From Arion vulgaris (Eukaryota; Mollusca; Gastropoda; Stylommatophora; Arionidae): a stretch of 64,000 nt of DNA. Of the stretch, positions 1 through 11,224 are shown piece after piece. The notes under the pieces were generated by a model. That model was not told the origin of the DNA and made no database searches. It saw only the letters and a program-made list of their open reading frames with translations. Location of the stretch: the NCBI GenBank assembly GCA_020796225.1, contig CM036755.1, positions 66,346,049 to 66,410,048 of the forward strand, in the 5' to 3' direction. The translations under genes and the position numbers were made by a program. Numbering within the stretch: the first letter of the stretch is position 1; every line of letters starts with the position of its first letter.

Positions 1-143
1 TTATCAACACAGCACACCATTACCACCTCACACAGATGTTTATTTATCCACAAATGTTTACCAACGAACAGCCCCAATCTCCCAAACGTATGACAGCAAG
101 CACGGAACTCATGAATGTCATCATTCTTGTTTACTCTCCACAG

Positions 144-236
144 CTCAAGACCATGTATTCAACTGTCTAGGCAGGGAGGTTCTGGAGAGAGCATTTGAAG
201 GCTATAATGGCTGCATATTTGCCTACGGCCAGACAG
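144..236 (+). CDS. KIF13: KIF13-like kinesin-3 motor, coding exon (N-terminal part of motor, first half of P-loop)
   Basis: First visible exon of a plus-strand kinesin-3 gene whose protein would be an ATP-driven, plus-end-directed microtubule motor for vesicle transport. An acceptor (tctccacag) precedes base 144 and a donor (gtaaat) follows base 236. The exon enters in phase 2 and leaves one base over. It reads [20 protein letters not shown] followed by [10 protein letters not shown], the helix and strand just before the nucleotide-binding P-loop. The match is to the KIF13A/KIF13B/Khc-73 group, which is supported more strongly by exons 6-9. Exon(s) encoding the first roughly 70 motor residues must lie upstream of the window. 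Kinesin identity is certain. KIF13 rather than KIF1/KIF16 is well supported; A versus B cannot be told, and most invertebrates have one gene. Confidence 0.95.
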
Positions 237-750
237 GTAAATTAGTCATAAAATCTCTTGAGTCAGTCGTTGAGTACCTTCGTTCACTTCAAATGGCGCG
301 TGGACAATGAAATTAATGTTCTCATGATATCATTTAGTAAAGGGCGTATGATTGGTATCAGGGAAGAGTGGTTGCGGATACGCGTAATGCATAGAGCGTT
401 TGTTTATCGAAGCGGTCACGAATATGGATGGGGTTGAAACCACACCTCTGTAGCGTAGAGGTTAGAAGCTCACCTCTCGTTCTAAAGATACTCTGTTCGC
501 ACCCTCGTGGAGTCATCTGGATTTTTTTCCAGAGATCCCTGATCTCAGTGTAGGTGAAATCGAGTTCCTAGTCCTATCGGAGACGGACGATAAAACGTAG
601 GTCCTGTGTTCAAGTTGAGCACGTAAAAGTACAGTTGACAGTTCAAAATCGAGAAGAGCAGGCTGGAAAGTTGCTGTCCATGAAAAATTCGTTAGACACG
701 ATTTAACAAATAAAATTCCTACAAAATATTTTCACAATCTAAATTATATC
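237..750 (+). repeat. Intron 1 start: repeat copy (330-440) and SINE-E-like element (about 420-640)
   Basis: Bases 330-440 are a diverged direct copy of 918-1035 (shared words aagggc-tatg, gtggt-gcggatacg, ttgaaaccaca). Bases 420-640 have a tRNA-like head (gtagcgtagaggtt ... gttcgcaccctcg) and a body (gatctcagtgtaggtgaaat ... cggacgataaaacgtaggtc) that recurs in reverse at 51390-51490. No coding potential was seen. Confidence 0.5.
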
Positions 751-861
751 GGGGACTCTCACCGAAGCTACGGAGTTCGTGTACTGCATCTGAGATCTTC
801 CTGTGTAAGAAAGAGATCGGAGCACACATGGTTACTCACCGAGTGCAATGATGATGGTCAT

Positions 862-908
<47 letters not shown>
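750..908 (+). mobile_element. SINE-A copy with (TCAA)n tail
   Basis: The body (ccgaagctacggagttcgtg ... gagatcttcctgtgtaagaa ... gtgcaatgatgatgg) ends in about 11 units of tcaa. The same body and tetranucleotide tail recur at 24800-24985. Confidence 0.7.
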
Positions 909-1042
909 TCGACCTAAGATAATTTGGTGAAGGGCATATGGTTGTTATCCAGGAAGTGTGGTGCGGATACGAGCTATGCAGCATAGCGCGTTCGCTTACC
1001 ATATCGTAGGCGGAAAGGGTAATGGTTTAAACCACACTGGAT

Positions 1043-1260
1043 GCCCGTCTGCCCAGCGCGTTCGTAGCGCGTTGGACTACGGGTGACTATCCCTCTGTGT
1101 GTGCGAGTTCAATTCCGCGGGATGGCAGAAAAAGCCACAGATTCCTCAGATTTACGGTGTTCGTGGCACCGAACCGAAGGGTTACGATGTCCATATCACC
1201 GAGCCGAAGAGCTGAAAAGCTCAAGTGCTTCTGGATCGGGGAAAAACCCCCAAAAACCAA
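1043..1260 (+). mobile_element. SINE-F copy
   Basis: The tRNA-like head contains a B box (cgagttcaattccgc). The body includes tttacggtgttcgtggcacc, and gagccgaagagctgaaaagc, then a poly-A-like end. It is one of seven copies in the window. Confidence 0.8.
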
Positions 1261-1454
1261 CCAACCACACTGGATATTCCACAAGTGAAAAATGATAAAT
1301 AAAAATACAGTAAACAAGTATTAAAGGTCTCCGAAAAAAATAATTTACCAAACACATGACTCGAACCACAAACCCTTTTTTTCTTACCACACCCTAGCCC
1401 TACAGACGTGCGTTCTTCAGAGCACAACCACTTACAATTTCTTATTCACTGTTA

Positions 1455-1702
1455 GTGAGGAAATGTTACCAGTCAGGAAATGTTACCAGTCAGGAAATGT
1501 TACCAGTCAGGAAATGTTACCAGTGAGAAAATGTTACCAGTGAGGAAATTTTACCAGTCAGGAAATGTTACCAGTCAGGAAATGTTACCAGTGAGGAAAT
1601 GTTACCAGTGAGGAAATGTTACCAGTGAGAAAATGTTACCAGTCAGGAAATGTTACCAGTGAGAAAATGTTACCAGTGAGGAAATGTTACCAGTGAGGAA
1701 AT
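1455..1702. repeat. 17-nt tandem array
   Basis: About 14 copies of a unit close to gaggaaatgttaccagt, alternating gag/cag/gaa at its start. Non-coding, inside kinesin intron 1. Confidence 0.9.
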
Positions 1703-1859
1703 GAAATGATTCTCCTCATTCCCTACTTAATTGGGATTGGAGATGTAAAGGTTTCAGTCATTTCATACCCTACGGTCTGCAACTACAACACCCAAAGATC
1801 AAGATGGAAGTGAAAAGACAGATGATAAAAGTATTTTCCTACCAACAATTTGTTACCAC

Positions 1860-2300
1860 TGCCAAACTTGGTCTCTTACAGCAACACATCACAGAAAGCT
1901 CACCACGTGTGAAATGAAATGCTTGAGGAAGGCAGTGGGAGTCACCAGGAAAGACAGACTACGAAATGAGGACATCAGAAGCAGAGTGGACATAACTTCA
2001 AGCATCGAATACATTGAAAGCCACCAAATGCAGTGGTTTGGACATTTAATGAGAATGAAATACAACCAACCACCAATAACAGCATACAATAAAAGAGATC
2101 GGATACTAGAGCTAAGGGAAGACCACGAAAAAGATGGATAGACAATATCAAGACCACACTACATAAACACGGATACTACACACGGGCAACTCATCTAGCA
2201 CTAGAACGCAAATTCAAGCTCCCATCCCTATGCTTAACGGCAAGAGTGGACAGCCAACTGCATCATCCACCTGGGAATAGACAATAGACGGTCTGCAAAG
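1860..2300 (+). mobile_element. LINE 3' fragment (RTE-like reverse-transcriptase C-terminus)
   Basis: It reads EMKCLRKAVGVTRKDRLRNE, then MQWFGHLMRM, and after a frame break RWIDNIKTTLHKHGY. This is the characteristic post-RT tail of non-LTR retrotransposons. It is 5' truncated with several frame breaks. Confidence 0.75.
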
Positions 2301-2389
2301 GGTGCGAGGCATTTCATTTGCATTCAGGAAGTAGAGTGAAGACATTCACGAGTAGAGGTACTAGGTAACAGCAGCATGCTCTCATAGGA

Positions 2390-2800
2390 CACACTTGCTA
2401 GCACTGTTGGGACGATTATATCACGTGCAGGACAGGGGAGTTGGGATTGGGGCACTCAGGAAAGGGAAGATTATGTTGCATGCAGCAAAGGCAAGTATAT
2501 GGGATATGCAGGAAAGGGAAGATTATGAGACATGCAGGAAAGGAAGATTGTGATATATGAAAGATTTTGTGGCATATATGAAAGGAAGATTTGCATATGA
2601 AAGGAGATTTGGCAAGAGGAAGATTTTGCTATTGAAGACATGGACATTAAGGACATAGAACCAGTCTCTTCTTGATACTCTGAACATTCTGCGTAGACAC
2701 TTCATCTCTGTCATGACTAGTTTGTCTTCTATCATTTGATGTCAGCGTCCAGGTCTGACACTGATAACATAATGTTAGGAGAAAGATTGTAAGAAAACTT
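2390..2800 (-). repeat. Degenerate minisatellite (2390-2630) followed by an antisense LINE scrap (2640-2790)
   Basis: Loose repetition of a unit with gcaggaaagggaagattatg. From 2640 the minus strand reads KLVMTEMKCLRRMFRVSRRD, the LINE tail motif, immediately before kinesin exon 2. Confidence 0.6.
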
Positions 2801-2878
2801 CATTGATAGTTTCAGACAAATTGTTCTAGTAATGTTCATGTTTGAAACTGAGACAGACCAACACTTGTTGTATTTCAG

Positions 2879-3059
2879 GATCTGGCAAGTCCTACACAAT
2901 GATGGGGACTCCAGAACAGAAGGGCATCATCCCAAGACTCTGTGATGCACTGTTTGAAAAGATAGCTGTAGTTACAGCTCCAAGCTTGTCAATCAAGGTG
3001 GAGGTGTCATATATGGAGATATATAATGAGAAGGTTCATGATCTCCTTGATCCTAATGG
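2879..3059 (+). CDS. KIF13: KIF13-like kinesin-3, coding exon 2 (P-loop, loop to alpha-3)
   Basis: Acceptor tatttcag precedes and donor gtatgt follows. The exon enters in phase 1, so the g from the previous exon plus ga makes the P-loop glycine, and it leaves in phase 2. The junction gives GQTGSGKSYTMMGT, the canonical P-loop (GxxxxGKS/T) that binds ATP phosphates. It continues through IIPRLCDALFEK and KVEVSYMEIYNEKVHDLL to DPNG, as in KIF13 proteins. Reading on past 3059 gives short random peptide and then a stop, which supports the donor choice. Intron 1 is 2.6 kb. Confidence 0.95.
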
Positions 3060-3139
3060 GTATGTTAGTCATGATGTTGATAAAAGTTGTATCTTTGTTC
3101 AAAAGTTAATAGAAAGATGTATGTTATAGTGTTTAATAA

Positions 3140-3615
3140 CATCTGTTATAAGAAGGAGAAGATGGAGATATGTTGGGCATACCTTGAGAAGAAATTATTA
3201 ATTTTTTTTTCCGATTCAGAGGCACTTGAGCTTTCGTCTCTTCGGTTCGGTGCCATGGACATCGTAACTCTTCGGTTCGCTGCCATGAACACTATAAATC
3301 TGGAGAACCTGTGGCTTTTCTGCCAGCCTGCAGAATTGAACCCACACTCACGTAGGGCTTGTCACACGTTGTACAATGCATCACGAACACGCTGGGCAGG
3401 CAGGCAGAAGAAATTATTAAACAATACCAAAATAGACACTGGGTTTGGAGGCAAAGGGTTCAAGAAGTAAATTACGCCCTAGGGAAACCCTGAAACAAAC
3501 TTTACTGGAAGAGGCAAGAAATATCAGACTCAATTCATAGCAGAGATTGAGTTTCCCAGGACAGAGCGGTATGGAGAAATTGCTCGCAGGCCCAATGTAA
3601 CATATACAGTTTGAT
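3140..3615 (+). mobile_element. LINE 3' fragment, interrupted by SINE-F
   Basis: Left part 3140-3201 (YVGHTLRRN-like) and right part from 3406 (acgccctagggaaaccctga) match the uninterrupted fragment at 5505-5740. The element was split by the SINE-F insertion at 3202-3405. Confidence 0.75.
3202..3405 (-). mobile_element. SINE-F copy with perfect 15-bp target-site duplication
   Basis: agaagaaattattaa occurs at 3187-3201 and again at 3406-3420. The minus-strand SINE with its poly-A (tttttttt) lies between. Insertion into an existing LINE gives the relative age. Confidence 0.9.
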
Positions 3616-4424
3616 AGAAATATATATATATATATATGTGTGTGATAGTTTTGATCATTAGTTGTATGTTCTGTCCAAATGTAGATCGCTAGGCGTATGA
3701 TATGTCCTGATGTTGATAATTAATTGTATTTAAAGTTTTATTAGGTCCGTTGTTGATTTTCTGAAAACATAGATGCTTGCATCGGAAGAATCCATTATTG
3801 GAGAGTTTAGGGTGGATAAGAGGGAAACTCTCTCTCCTCCTTTCTCTCCCCTCCTTTCTCTCCCCTCCCTTTCCCTCCCCTACCCTCCTTCCCACTCCCA
3901 TCACTTCTAAATACTATATAATCCACATATATCCGTTAATGCAACACTGTAATATGTAATTGAATGCATTAATAATGTAATTACTAATTACATTTCAACT
4001 TGGGGAAAAAAAAATTATCAGTGCCTCCCAAGTCGGGCAGGCAATACGAGATAATGGACAAAGGGAAGTAATCAAGACATAAGGGAGTTAATACATATAT
4101 TATTTATTCGTTTTTGTGTGGATTTGTATTGTCCCTTGAGGCCGAATTAAAGATGTGAGTTTTTTCAGTAGAAAGACAGTAAAGTTTATACAAAAAATAA
4201 CATTGATTATGTAGACAATATTTCAAGTGGAGGAAGTAAAAAATGTGTAGTACATTCCTGTACTATTTCTTTTGTATTGTCTTTAATGTTTTGTTTCAGC
4301 AGCAGGATTATAATAGATTTATAGAACAGTTCTTTTGTGTGTTTCGTACATGTAGTCTCTCACTGTCTCTGTTATTTCTGTGGTTGACCTATTGCATGGA
4401 CACTCTTTAGACTAATATTCTTCG
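3616..4424. other. Intron 2 sequence without recognised gene
   Basis: AT-rich, with an (AT)n run at about 3629-3640, a CT-rich tract at about 3825-3900 and long A/T stretches. No exon-like open frame or repeat family was recognised. Confidence 0.5.
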
Positions 4425-4750
4425 CACGCGTGGTTACCTGGACCCAAATTGGGCTGTAAAGATTAGAACAACTGTTACCTGCCACGCATGTCGTAAGAGG
4501 CGGATAAGGAGGTAGGTCGTGGGGTTAGCTACCCCACACCATAATAAAAACTCGATGGCTACAGAACGGAAAGCGAACCGAGTAAATGCTGGCTGAAATG
4601 GACACATCGCCGAAGGATAAGTACCAGATCACCAAACGGTGCTGAAGATGTGACGTAAAACACACCAATGCTAAGGCTGCATGAATCAGATTTCCACATG
4701 AATAAATTTATGGGGAGATCTGGTACATCGGTCTGGGTGGTGATCGCGAG
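4425..4750 (+). mobile_element. Diverged SINE-G-type element
   Basis: Contains the family word gcatgtcgtaagaggcg and a head like the one at 57040 (gtggttacc-ggacccaaatt). The 3' part differs from other copies (ggctgaaatggacacatcgc onward). Confidence 0.5.
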
Positions 4751-4759
4751 AGAGAGACT

Positions 4760-5075
4760 AGTATTTATTGCATATGATTAGGATTGCCATTTAAGGTGCA
4801 CTGTCTGTTGGTAATCTGCTTATGTGTCCAAACCATTTAATGTGTTGTTTCTTGATGAAGTTCAGTACTGATGTTGTACACATTTTTTCTCTAATGTCTA
4901 TGTCCCTAAATTGTTCTCCTCTTGATACTCCCAGCATTCTGCGTAGACACTTCATCTCTGTTCTGACTAGCTTTCTGTCATAATTTGATCTGATTGTCCA
5001 GACTTTGCACAGATAGCATAATGTTGGCAGAACGATTGTGTTGTACAATGCTGTTTTAGTGTTCATGGTGACATG
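4760..5075 (-). mobile_element. LINE 3' fragment, antisense
   Basis: The minus strand encodes TALYNTIVLPTLCYLCKVWT, then EMKCLRRMLGVSRGEQFRD and IKWFGHISRLPTDSAP. This is the C-terminal domain after the reverse transcriptase of an RTE-like element. Confidence 0.8.
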
Positions 5076-5347
5076 CTTGCATTTTAAAATTGATGCAATT
5101 ACCCTTTGATTATATTATTTATTCTTCCATCTGCAGACAAATTGTTCCAAGATACGTAAAGACTTTAGTTGGTGTTTATCGATGGAAATATTGTCATGCT
5201 GTCATCTCTAGCGAATGTCATTACTTTGTGGTTTTATCGATGTTGATTTCATGTTGTATTCTCTCTCTCTTGCGTGATCCCGATGTTGTATTCATCACAT
5301 GTTAACTGGAGTCTAATGATCGTATAATGTGTATTTTTCTTTTACAG

Positions 5348-5435
5348 GTCCAAACAGAATTTGAAAGTCCGAGAACATAATATACTGGGACCATACGTGG
5401 ATGGACTATCCATGTGTCTTGTGTCTTCTTTTGAG
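5348..5435 (+). CDS. KIF13: KIF13-like kinesin-3, coding exon 3
   Basis: Acceptor cttttacag and donor gtaact. The first base completes the Gly codon from the previous exon and the exon ends in phase 0. It reads SKQNLKVREHNILGPYVDGL followed by SMCLVSSFE, the beta-strand hairpin and 'LxVREHxxxGPYVxGLS' segment typical of kinesin-3 motors, just ahead of switch I. Confidence 0.94.
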
Positions 5436-5504
5436 GTAACTTCATTTTGTGATATGAATGATACATACTTTTAGTTTAATGTCATATATGTATGTGACAC
5501 TTGA

Positions 5505-5740
5505 TATGTTGGGCGTACTTTGAGAAGAAATGATCAAAGAATACCAAAGCAGGCATTGAAATGGGAGACAAAGGGTTCCATGAAAGAGAGGACGCCCTAG
5601 GAAAACTCTGAGTCAAACTTTGCTGAGAGAGGCAAGAAATATTGGACACAATTTCGGGGAAGAGATTGAGCGAGTTACCCAGGATAAAGTGGTATTGAGA
5701 AATTACTTGCATGCCCTATGTAACGTGTAATGGAACAGGA
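5505..5740 (+). mobile_element. LINE 3' fragment
   Basis: Same element as 3140-3615, here uninterrupted: YVGRTLRRNDQ-like start, GRPRKTLSQTLLREARNI-like body, ending before an (AT) tail. Confidence 0.75.
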
Positions 5741-5769
5741 AGAATATATATATCATATATGAATATATG

Positions 5770-6480
5770 CTTATTATAAAAGCAAAGACACATTTTTGGG
5801 TTTCAATAGATCAGTTATATAAGAACTATCAGCATAGCACTCAGGACATGTCCATAGGTGCTCCGATCTCTGTTTCATCAAATCCCACAGTGCCCAACAG
5901 CCCAGCACGCCAGTTTGATGTTGATTAATTAATGTGTTTTTTTCAATAGATCAGTTATATAATGACTATCAGCATAGCACTTAGGACATGTCCATAGGTG
6001 CTCTGATCTCCGTTGCAACAAATCTAGAAGTGTCCTGTGACAATATTATTCTAGAGAAATTTATCAACATATCAGAGGGCCAGCCAATATATAGAGCTGA
6101 TATTTGGAACGCCTGATAGGTGTGGCAAAGAAGATTTTCATTTAAACCAACACATCAAATACTAGATTGCAGGAGCTTGGTTTGAAGATTGAATTAGCAA
6201 GAAAAGAACAGCATAACAGGTATAAGAGTAGGCTCATCAATCAAAGTCAAACTGGTACGGTCAGTCGCTGGACGCTGTTGGAGATATTGCAAGGAGATCG
6301 GAGCACCTATGGACATGTCCGGAGTGCAATGAAGATATTGACAACAAACTGACAACAAGGACTTATCAATTATTTGATAAAGGCCTTGTGTAACTTTATT
6401 TGTCATTTTTAATTTGTAAAACTACAGTACTTGTAATACGCTTTTGCCAATCAAATAGTTTTCTGCAGTTCATTTATATA
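5770..6480. repeat. Composite repeat: direct pair (5806-5880 / 5942-6012), inverted partner at 6293-6330, foldback half-element at 6375-6475
   Basis: aggacatgtccataggtgct occurs twice forward and its reverse complement once (agcacctatggacatgtccg). The right end (gtaaaactacagtacttgta ... ccaatcaaatagttttctgc) matches one arm of the foldback element at 48165-48645. Confidence 0.6.
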
Positions 6481-6539
6481 TACTGAATGAAGATATTCCA
6501 AACTGAACTGAAAAATTTATCCTAGAATATTTACACTTT

Positions 6540-6815
6540 TATCCTCAGATTTGATGCTTTTCTAAATGTTACTCAGATATTGACACTTTTCTAAATTGTC
6601 TCAGATATTAACACTTTTCTAAATGTGTCCTCAGATATTAACACTTTTCTAAATGTGTCCTCAGATATTAACATTTTTCTAAATGTGTCCTGGAATATTG
6701 ACACTTTTCTAAATGTGTCCTCCGATATTGACACTTTTCTAAATGTGTGCTCAGATATTAACACTTTTCTAAATGTGTCCTCAGATATTGTCACTTTGTT
6801 TATAATTGTTCTATA
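6540..6815. repeat. 30-nt tandem array just upstream of kinesin exon 4
   Basis: About nine copies of a unit built on ctcagatattaacacttttc taaatgtgtc. It ends about 40 bases before the acceptor of exon 4. Long open frames on both strands are artefacts of the 30-nt period. Confidence 0.9.
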
Positions 6816-6854
6816 ATATTGACCCGTGAACTTTGTTTTGGGTGCTTTTTCTAG

Positions 6855-6989
6855 GACATTGATAACCTAATGAGTGAAGGCAACAAGTCCAGGACTGTAG
6901 CTGCCACCAATATGAACAGTGAGAGCTCAAGGTCACATGCTGTCTTTAACATTGTACTGACACAGACTCTAACAGACCAGGCATCTGGG
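6855..6989 (+). CDS. KIF13: KIF13-like kinesin-3, coding exon 4 (switch I)
   Basis: Acceptor tttttctag and donor gtgagt; 45 codons, phase 0 at both ends. It encodes [19 protein letters not shown], then [18 protein letters not shown]. NxxSSRSH is switch I, which senses the gamma-phosphate. The donor at 6990 opens the roughly 36-kb intron that hosts the antisense gene nest. Confidence 0.95.
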
Positions 6990-7104
6990 GTGAGTAGCAG
7001 TCAGTTATCCTAGTCTTGTTGAGCTGTGGTTCTGCATTTGTATTTAGGATAGAGATGTATCTATTGAAGGGGCTATAGAGGTTAATTGAAATGTCTTTAT
7101 TGAA

Positions 7105-7790
7105 GTGGAATGGAGGTGTGATCGAAAAGTCCGTTTGTTTTTCTACTTTTCTTTCTTTCATTTTCTTTCCTCTTTCTTCTCTGCTCTTTCTTTCTCCTCT
7201 GTTCTCTTTCTGCTTCTCTCTCCTGCTTCTCTTTCCTGCTTATTCTTTACCTTAGTCTGCTTGTCTTTCTTCTTACTTTGTGCCTTTTTAATCTTCTTTT
7301 CATCTGTTGTTCTCTCTTCTTCTTGCATCTTCTTTTTACTTTCGTCTGCCTGTTTTAATCCTTCTTCTCTTCCATCTGTCTGTCTTCTATCTTGCTCTTT
7401 CTTCTACTCTTCGCTGCCTGTTTTAATCCTTCTTCTCTTCCATCTCTGTTCTTCTCCTTCTTCTTTCCGCATCTTCTTCTCTTCTTCTCTTCCGTCTGCT
7501 TGTTCTTCTCTTTCATCTGATCTCCATCTTCTCTTCCTATCTCCCTCTTCTCCTTTTCCTTCTCAGTCTTCTCCTTACAGTCTCTGTCTTCTTCTATTCC
7601 TTTTCCTTCTTCTCGTTCTCGTCCATCTTCTTCCTTCTTCTCTCTCATGATTCATCATCTTCTTCTCTTTTTTCTCCCGCTTCATGCCCTTTTCCCTTGT
7701 AATCTCTTTCGCCTCCTTCTCTCGTTTCTTCACCGTTCCTTCGTGCCCTCTTCTTCTCTTCCCTATAGAGTTCCTTCTAGTTATGATTCA
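7105..7790. repeat. Long CT-rich (pyrimidine) tract
   Basis: About 650 bases almost wholly C and T (cttctt, ctcttc, tctttc words). The long open frames in it (Ser/Leu/Phe-rich or Lys/Glu-rich) are compositional. It lies about 120 bases inside intron 4. Confidence 0.85.
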
Positions 7791-9384
7791 CCAATGAATA
7801 TATCGACAGTTACGTGAAGATCAACACATTATGAACAAACTTCATTTTGATATTAAAAATAGCAAAATGAAAGGTCTATGATTTAGTAACATTGCGTATG
7901 TTGTTGTGTGTGGTCGATAGCACTCGTGTTTGATGGATATCAATATCCTATAATACATGCCATAAACATTTACCTAGTGTTTGGTGTAATCAATAATTTC
8001 ACTATTCTTTCTGTTAGTGTTTACAGTAGTGCCAGGTAAATTATTAAGTAATGTTTTGTTAAGCTATTTATCATAACAGTTTTGACGGGCCTAGTTATGA
8101 TTTCTTGACTAGGTTACAGTATGTTGTTATCTTGTTAGATAGAAGTACAAGAGAAATGCAAAGTTTGTTTGTAGATTAGTACTGTCAAACTAGTTATGAT
8201 AAACGGAGGTGGATGGAGATGTATGGGGACATATTTGAGAGGTACATTTTATATGTAGATTAGTACTGTCAAACTAGTTATGATAAACGGAGGTGGATGG
8301 AGATGTATGGGGACCAGTCTTTGAGACGTATGTAAGCGGTAAAGAGAGATAAAGAGAGAGAAATAGAAAGAAATAAAGAGAGAGAGAGAGAGAGAGAAAA
8401 AGAGATAATGAGAGGAGATGGAGGAGGATCACTTGTGGACTCGTCAAGGTGCCAGGATATCGAACAAGATAACTGAACTGAATGTTAAAATAAATTATCA
8501 GAGGAGTGACCTTACAGTTCCCATGTATCCCCCTATACACCTACACCTTCTCTTGGTAGTTACACGCCACTGATTAGGAACTTCAACTCTATTTCAGTCA
8601 TAGAAGTTGAATTCGTGAACCTTGATAAACGGATATTTTCTTGCATGTTGGGTTTGTAGAGAAGTGCTTTAAAAACAGTCTAGCTTAGATTAGCTCGAGA
8701 ATGCTTTAGAAAGTAAGTGGGTACCGCTATATCTGGTCTCTCAGTAACAGAAGAATGTGTTGTCTAGTGACTTAAGAGTTCTATGCGTTTGTAAACTAAA
8801 CGCTGTGTCGTCATGACAACATGACGCTGGCAGCTCAGACAGATAGGTTTTGCATGTCGTTTATGATATACCATGTGTTCGTTATGCGTCAATTGTGACG
8901 TGTCTTCAACGTCATTCAGTTTACAGCAACACACACTGGATAGAAAATTTTGAAAATGACGCATTAAAAAACCCAATTAGGTTGTTTAGCAAACGTCCAT
9001 AAATAGTACTAGATAGATTTACTAAAACGCCCTGGTATAATAGAAAAGACACTTGTCTTAGATTGAACTTCTACTAGTATACCAAATCAACATCCCTGTT
9101 ATTTTAGTAATAACATGTAATGAATGTTTGGGTGGGCAAAAAAAACGGTAGGAAGGTCGCCACTGTTACCTATATAAAAATGCAAAAATCAAAATTTCTG
9201 TCAAGTTTATGATTTTATATCACTCGGTGAAGATGTTCACGAATTTTGGAATGAACTATAGAGTGAACTTTGACCTCAGATGGGATAATTCATAGTGAAA
9301 TTAACATCATATGTACAAAAGCAACATAAAATCTTGTCCACTTGTCATAATGGTTGACAATGGACAAGTACAATGAGTTCTATA
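7791..9384. other. Intron 4 sequence, mostly unannotated; 87-nt tandem duplication and GA tract
   Basis: Bases 8165-8325 contain two near-identical copies of a segment with gtactgtcaaactagttatg, spaced 87 bases apart. Bases 8335-8420 are a GA-rich tract. Nothing else was recognised. Confidence 0.55.
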
Positions 9385-10225
9385 TATTGTAACACTTCTT
9401 CATGTTCTATATGTCTGTAACTCTCCCTTCATGTTCTATATGTCTGTAACTTCTCCCTTCATGTTCTATATGTCTGTAACATCTCCCTTCATGTTCTATA
9501 TGTCTGTAACTCCCCCTTCATGTTCTATATGTCTGTAACATCTCCCTTCATGTTCTATATGTCTGTAACCTCTCCCTTCATGTTTATATGTCTGTAACTC
9601 TCTCCTTCATGTTCTATATGTCTGTAACATCTCCTTCATGTTCTATATGTCTGTAACCTCTCCCTTCATGTTCTATATGTCTGTAATCTCTCCCTTCATG
9701 TTCTATATGTCTGTAATCTCTCCCTTCATGTTCTATATGTCTGTAACATCTCCCTTCATGTTCTATATGTCTGTAACCTCTCCCTTCATGTTCTATATGT
9801 CTGTAACTTCTCCCTTCATGTTCTATATGTCTGTAACCTCTCCTTCATGTTTATATGTCTGTAATCTCTCCCTTCTATAGTTTTTATATGTCTGTAACAT
9901 CTCCTTCAGTTCTATATGTCTGTAACTCTCCTTCATGTTCTATATGTCTGTAACTCTCCCTTCATGTTCTATATGTCTGTAACTTATCCCTTCATGTTTA
10001 TATGTCTGTAATCTCTCCTTATGTTCTTATATGTCTGTAACTCTCCCTTCATATTCATATATGTCTGTAACTCTGCCTTCATGTTCTATATGTCTGTAAC
10101 CTCTCTTTCATGTTCTATATGTCTGTAACATCTCCCTTCATGTTCTATATGTCTGTAACCTCTCCCTTCATGTTCTATATGTCTGTAACCTCTCCCTTCA
10201 TGTTCTCTAAGTTAGTAACCTCTGC
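9385..10225. repeat. 30-nt minisatellite, about 28 copies
   Basis: Unit: cttcatgttctatatgtctg taacctctcc with single-base variants. Copies between about 9840 and 10080 are noticeably rougher, with many 1-2 base deletions. Apparent peptides (MFYMSVTSPF repeats) follow from the period being a multiple of three. Confidence 0.95.
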
Positions 10226-10799
10226 CTTTACTTTTACAACCACTAGAAACCTTGGATGTTGTATCTCCCAACTCTCACATACTCATCCAGTGAGAAATGT
10301 AGTCAAGAACAAGTACGTCACTAGGATTAACACTGTCTTACATGCCAGGGTTAGGCAAGTCTATACTATGGCGACGTGGGATGGCATAGTTGATAGGCGT
10401 TACATTGAACGTTCAGTATACCAATCTACATAGTTACTTCATGTCTCATAATATTATCAGCTTGTCAAATCATACTTTGACTGTCATAAACAGAATCAAT
10501 AAATATCGATATATAGATGAACTTCGGTGGCGGTTTTTTTTTTATTAGTAAATTTTTGTGTGTATTCTGTCTTCCGTAATCTCTCTGTTAGTGAAATGAA
10601 AACAGTTGTCAAGAAATGATAAGTAAAATTAATGGACAGAGACAGTTGAATTATGGTGGTGCAATTGATTGATATATTTGACATTTTTCTTGACTGTCTA
10701 TGGTGAACTTGATATTTTTGTATTGATTAGTTTGATGGTATAATGTAGTGTTTGAAGTGGGTGATAGTAACAGATGATCAACAACATTTTTATACCTAC

Positions 10800-11220
10800 T
10801 TTGTGTTACCAGAGCCAAACATGGACATGAGCAAAGCGCAGTCACAAAAAATAACTACATGTGAAATGCGTTGCTGCGAAAAGTTACCAACAACACCAGA
10901 AAAGACAGAGTCACCACCATCAGCATAAGAAAGAAAGTTGGCACAGAACCTTGCTTGAATTACATTGAGAAACAAAGGATGAAGTGGTTTGGCCACAGTA
11001 TAAGAATGCATCCATACTCCACAGTATACAGAGTCTTCTACAACAGAACATCGGGAAAGAATGCAAGAGGAAGACAACGGAAAAGATGGTTAGATGGCGT
11101 AGCAGAATCCTGTGAAAGAGCAAAATAACAATCACCCAAGCCACCAGAACAACGCAAGACAAAACAGAAAACCATGACCACTGGGCAACAACCAGGTAGC
11201 AGTGGACGACAAAAGAAGAA
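10800..11220 (+). mobile_element. LINE 3' fragment
   Basis: Reads VTNNTRKDRVTTISIRKKVG then MKWFGHSIRMHPYS and GRQRKRWLDGVAESCERA. It is of the same class as 1860-2300, 5' truncated, with an A-rich 3' end (agaagaagaaaaagaag). Confidence 0.8.
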
Positions 11221-11224
11221 GAAA

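Noticed and set aside
6591..6816. Paired open frames on both strands with 10-residue repeats
   Set aside because: 30-nt array artefact next to kinesin exon 4.
7105..7650. Ser/Leu/Phe-rich reading frame of 181 codons
   Set aside because: Pure pyrimidine-tract composition; no other gene feature.
9385..10225. CRISPR-like regular repeats (also 33320-35160 and 18150-18830)
   Set aside because: Units are head-to-tail without unique spacers, in an animal genome; these are minisatellites.
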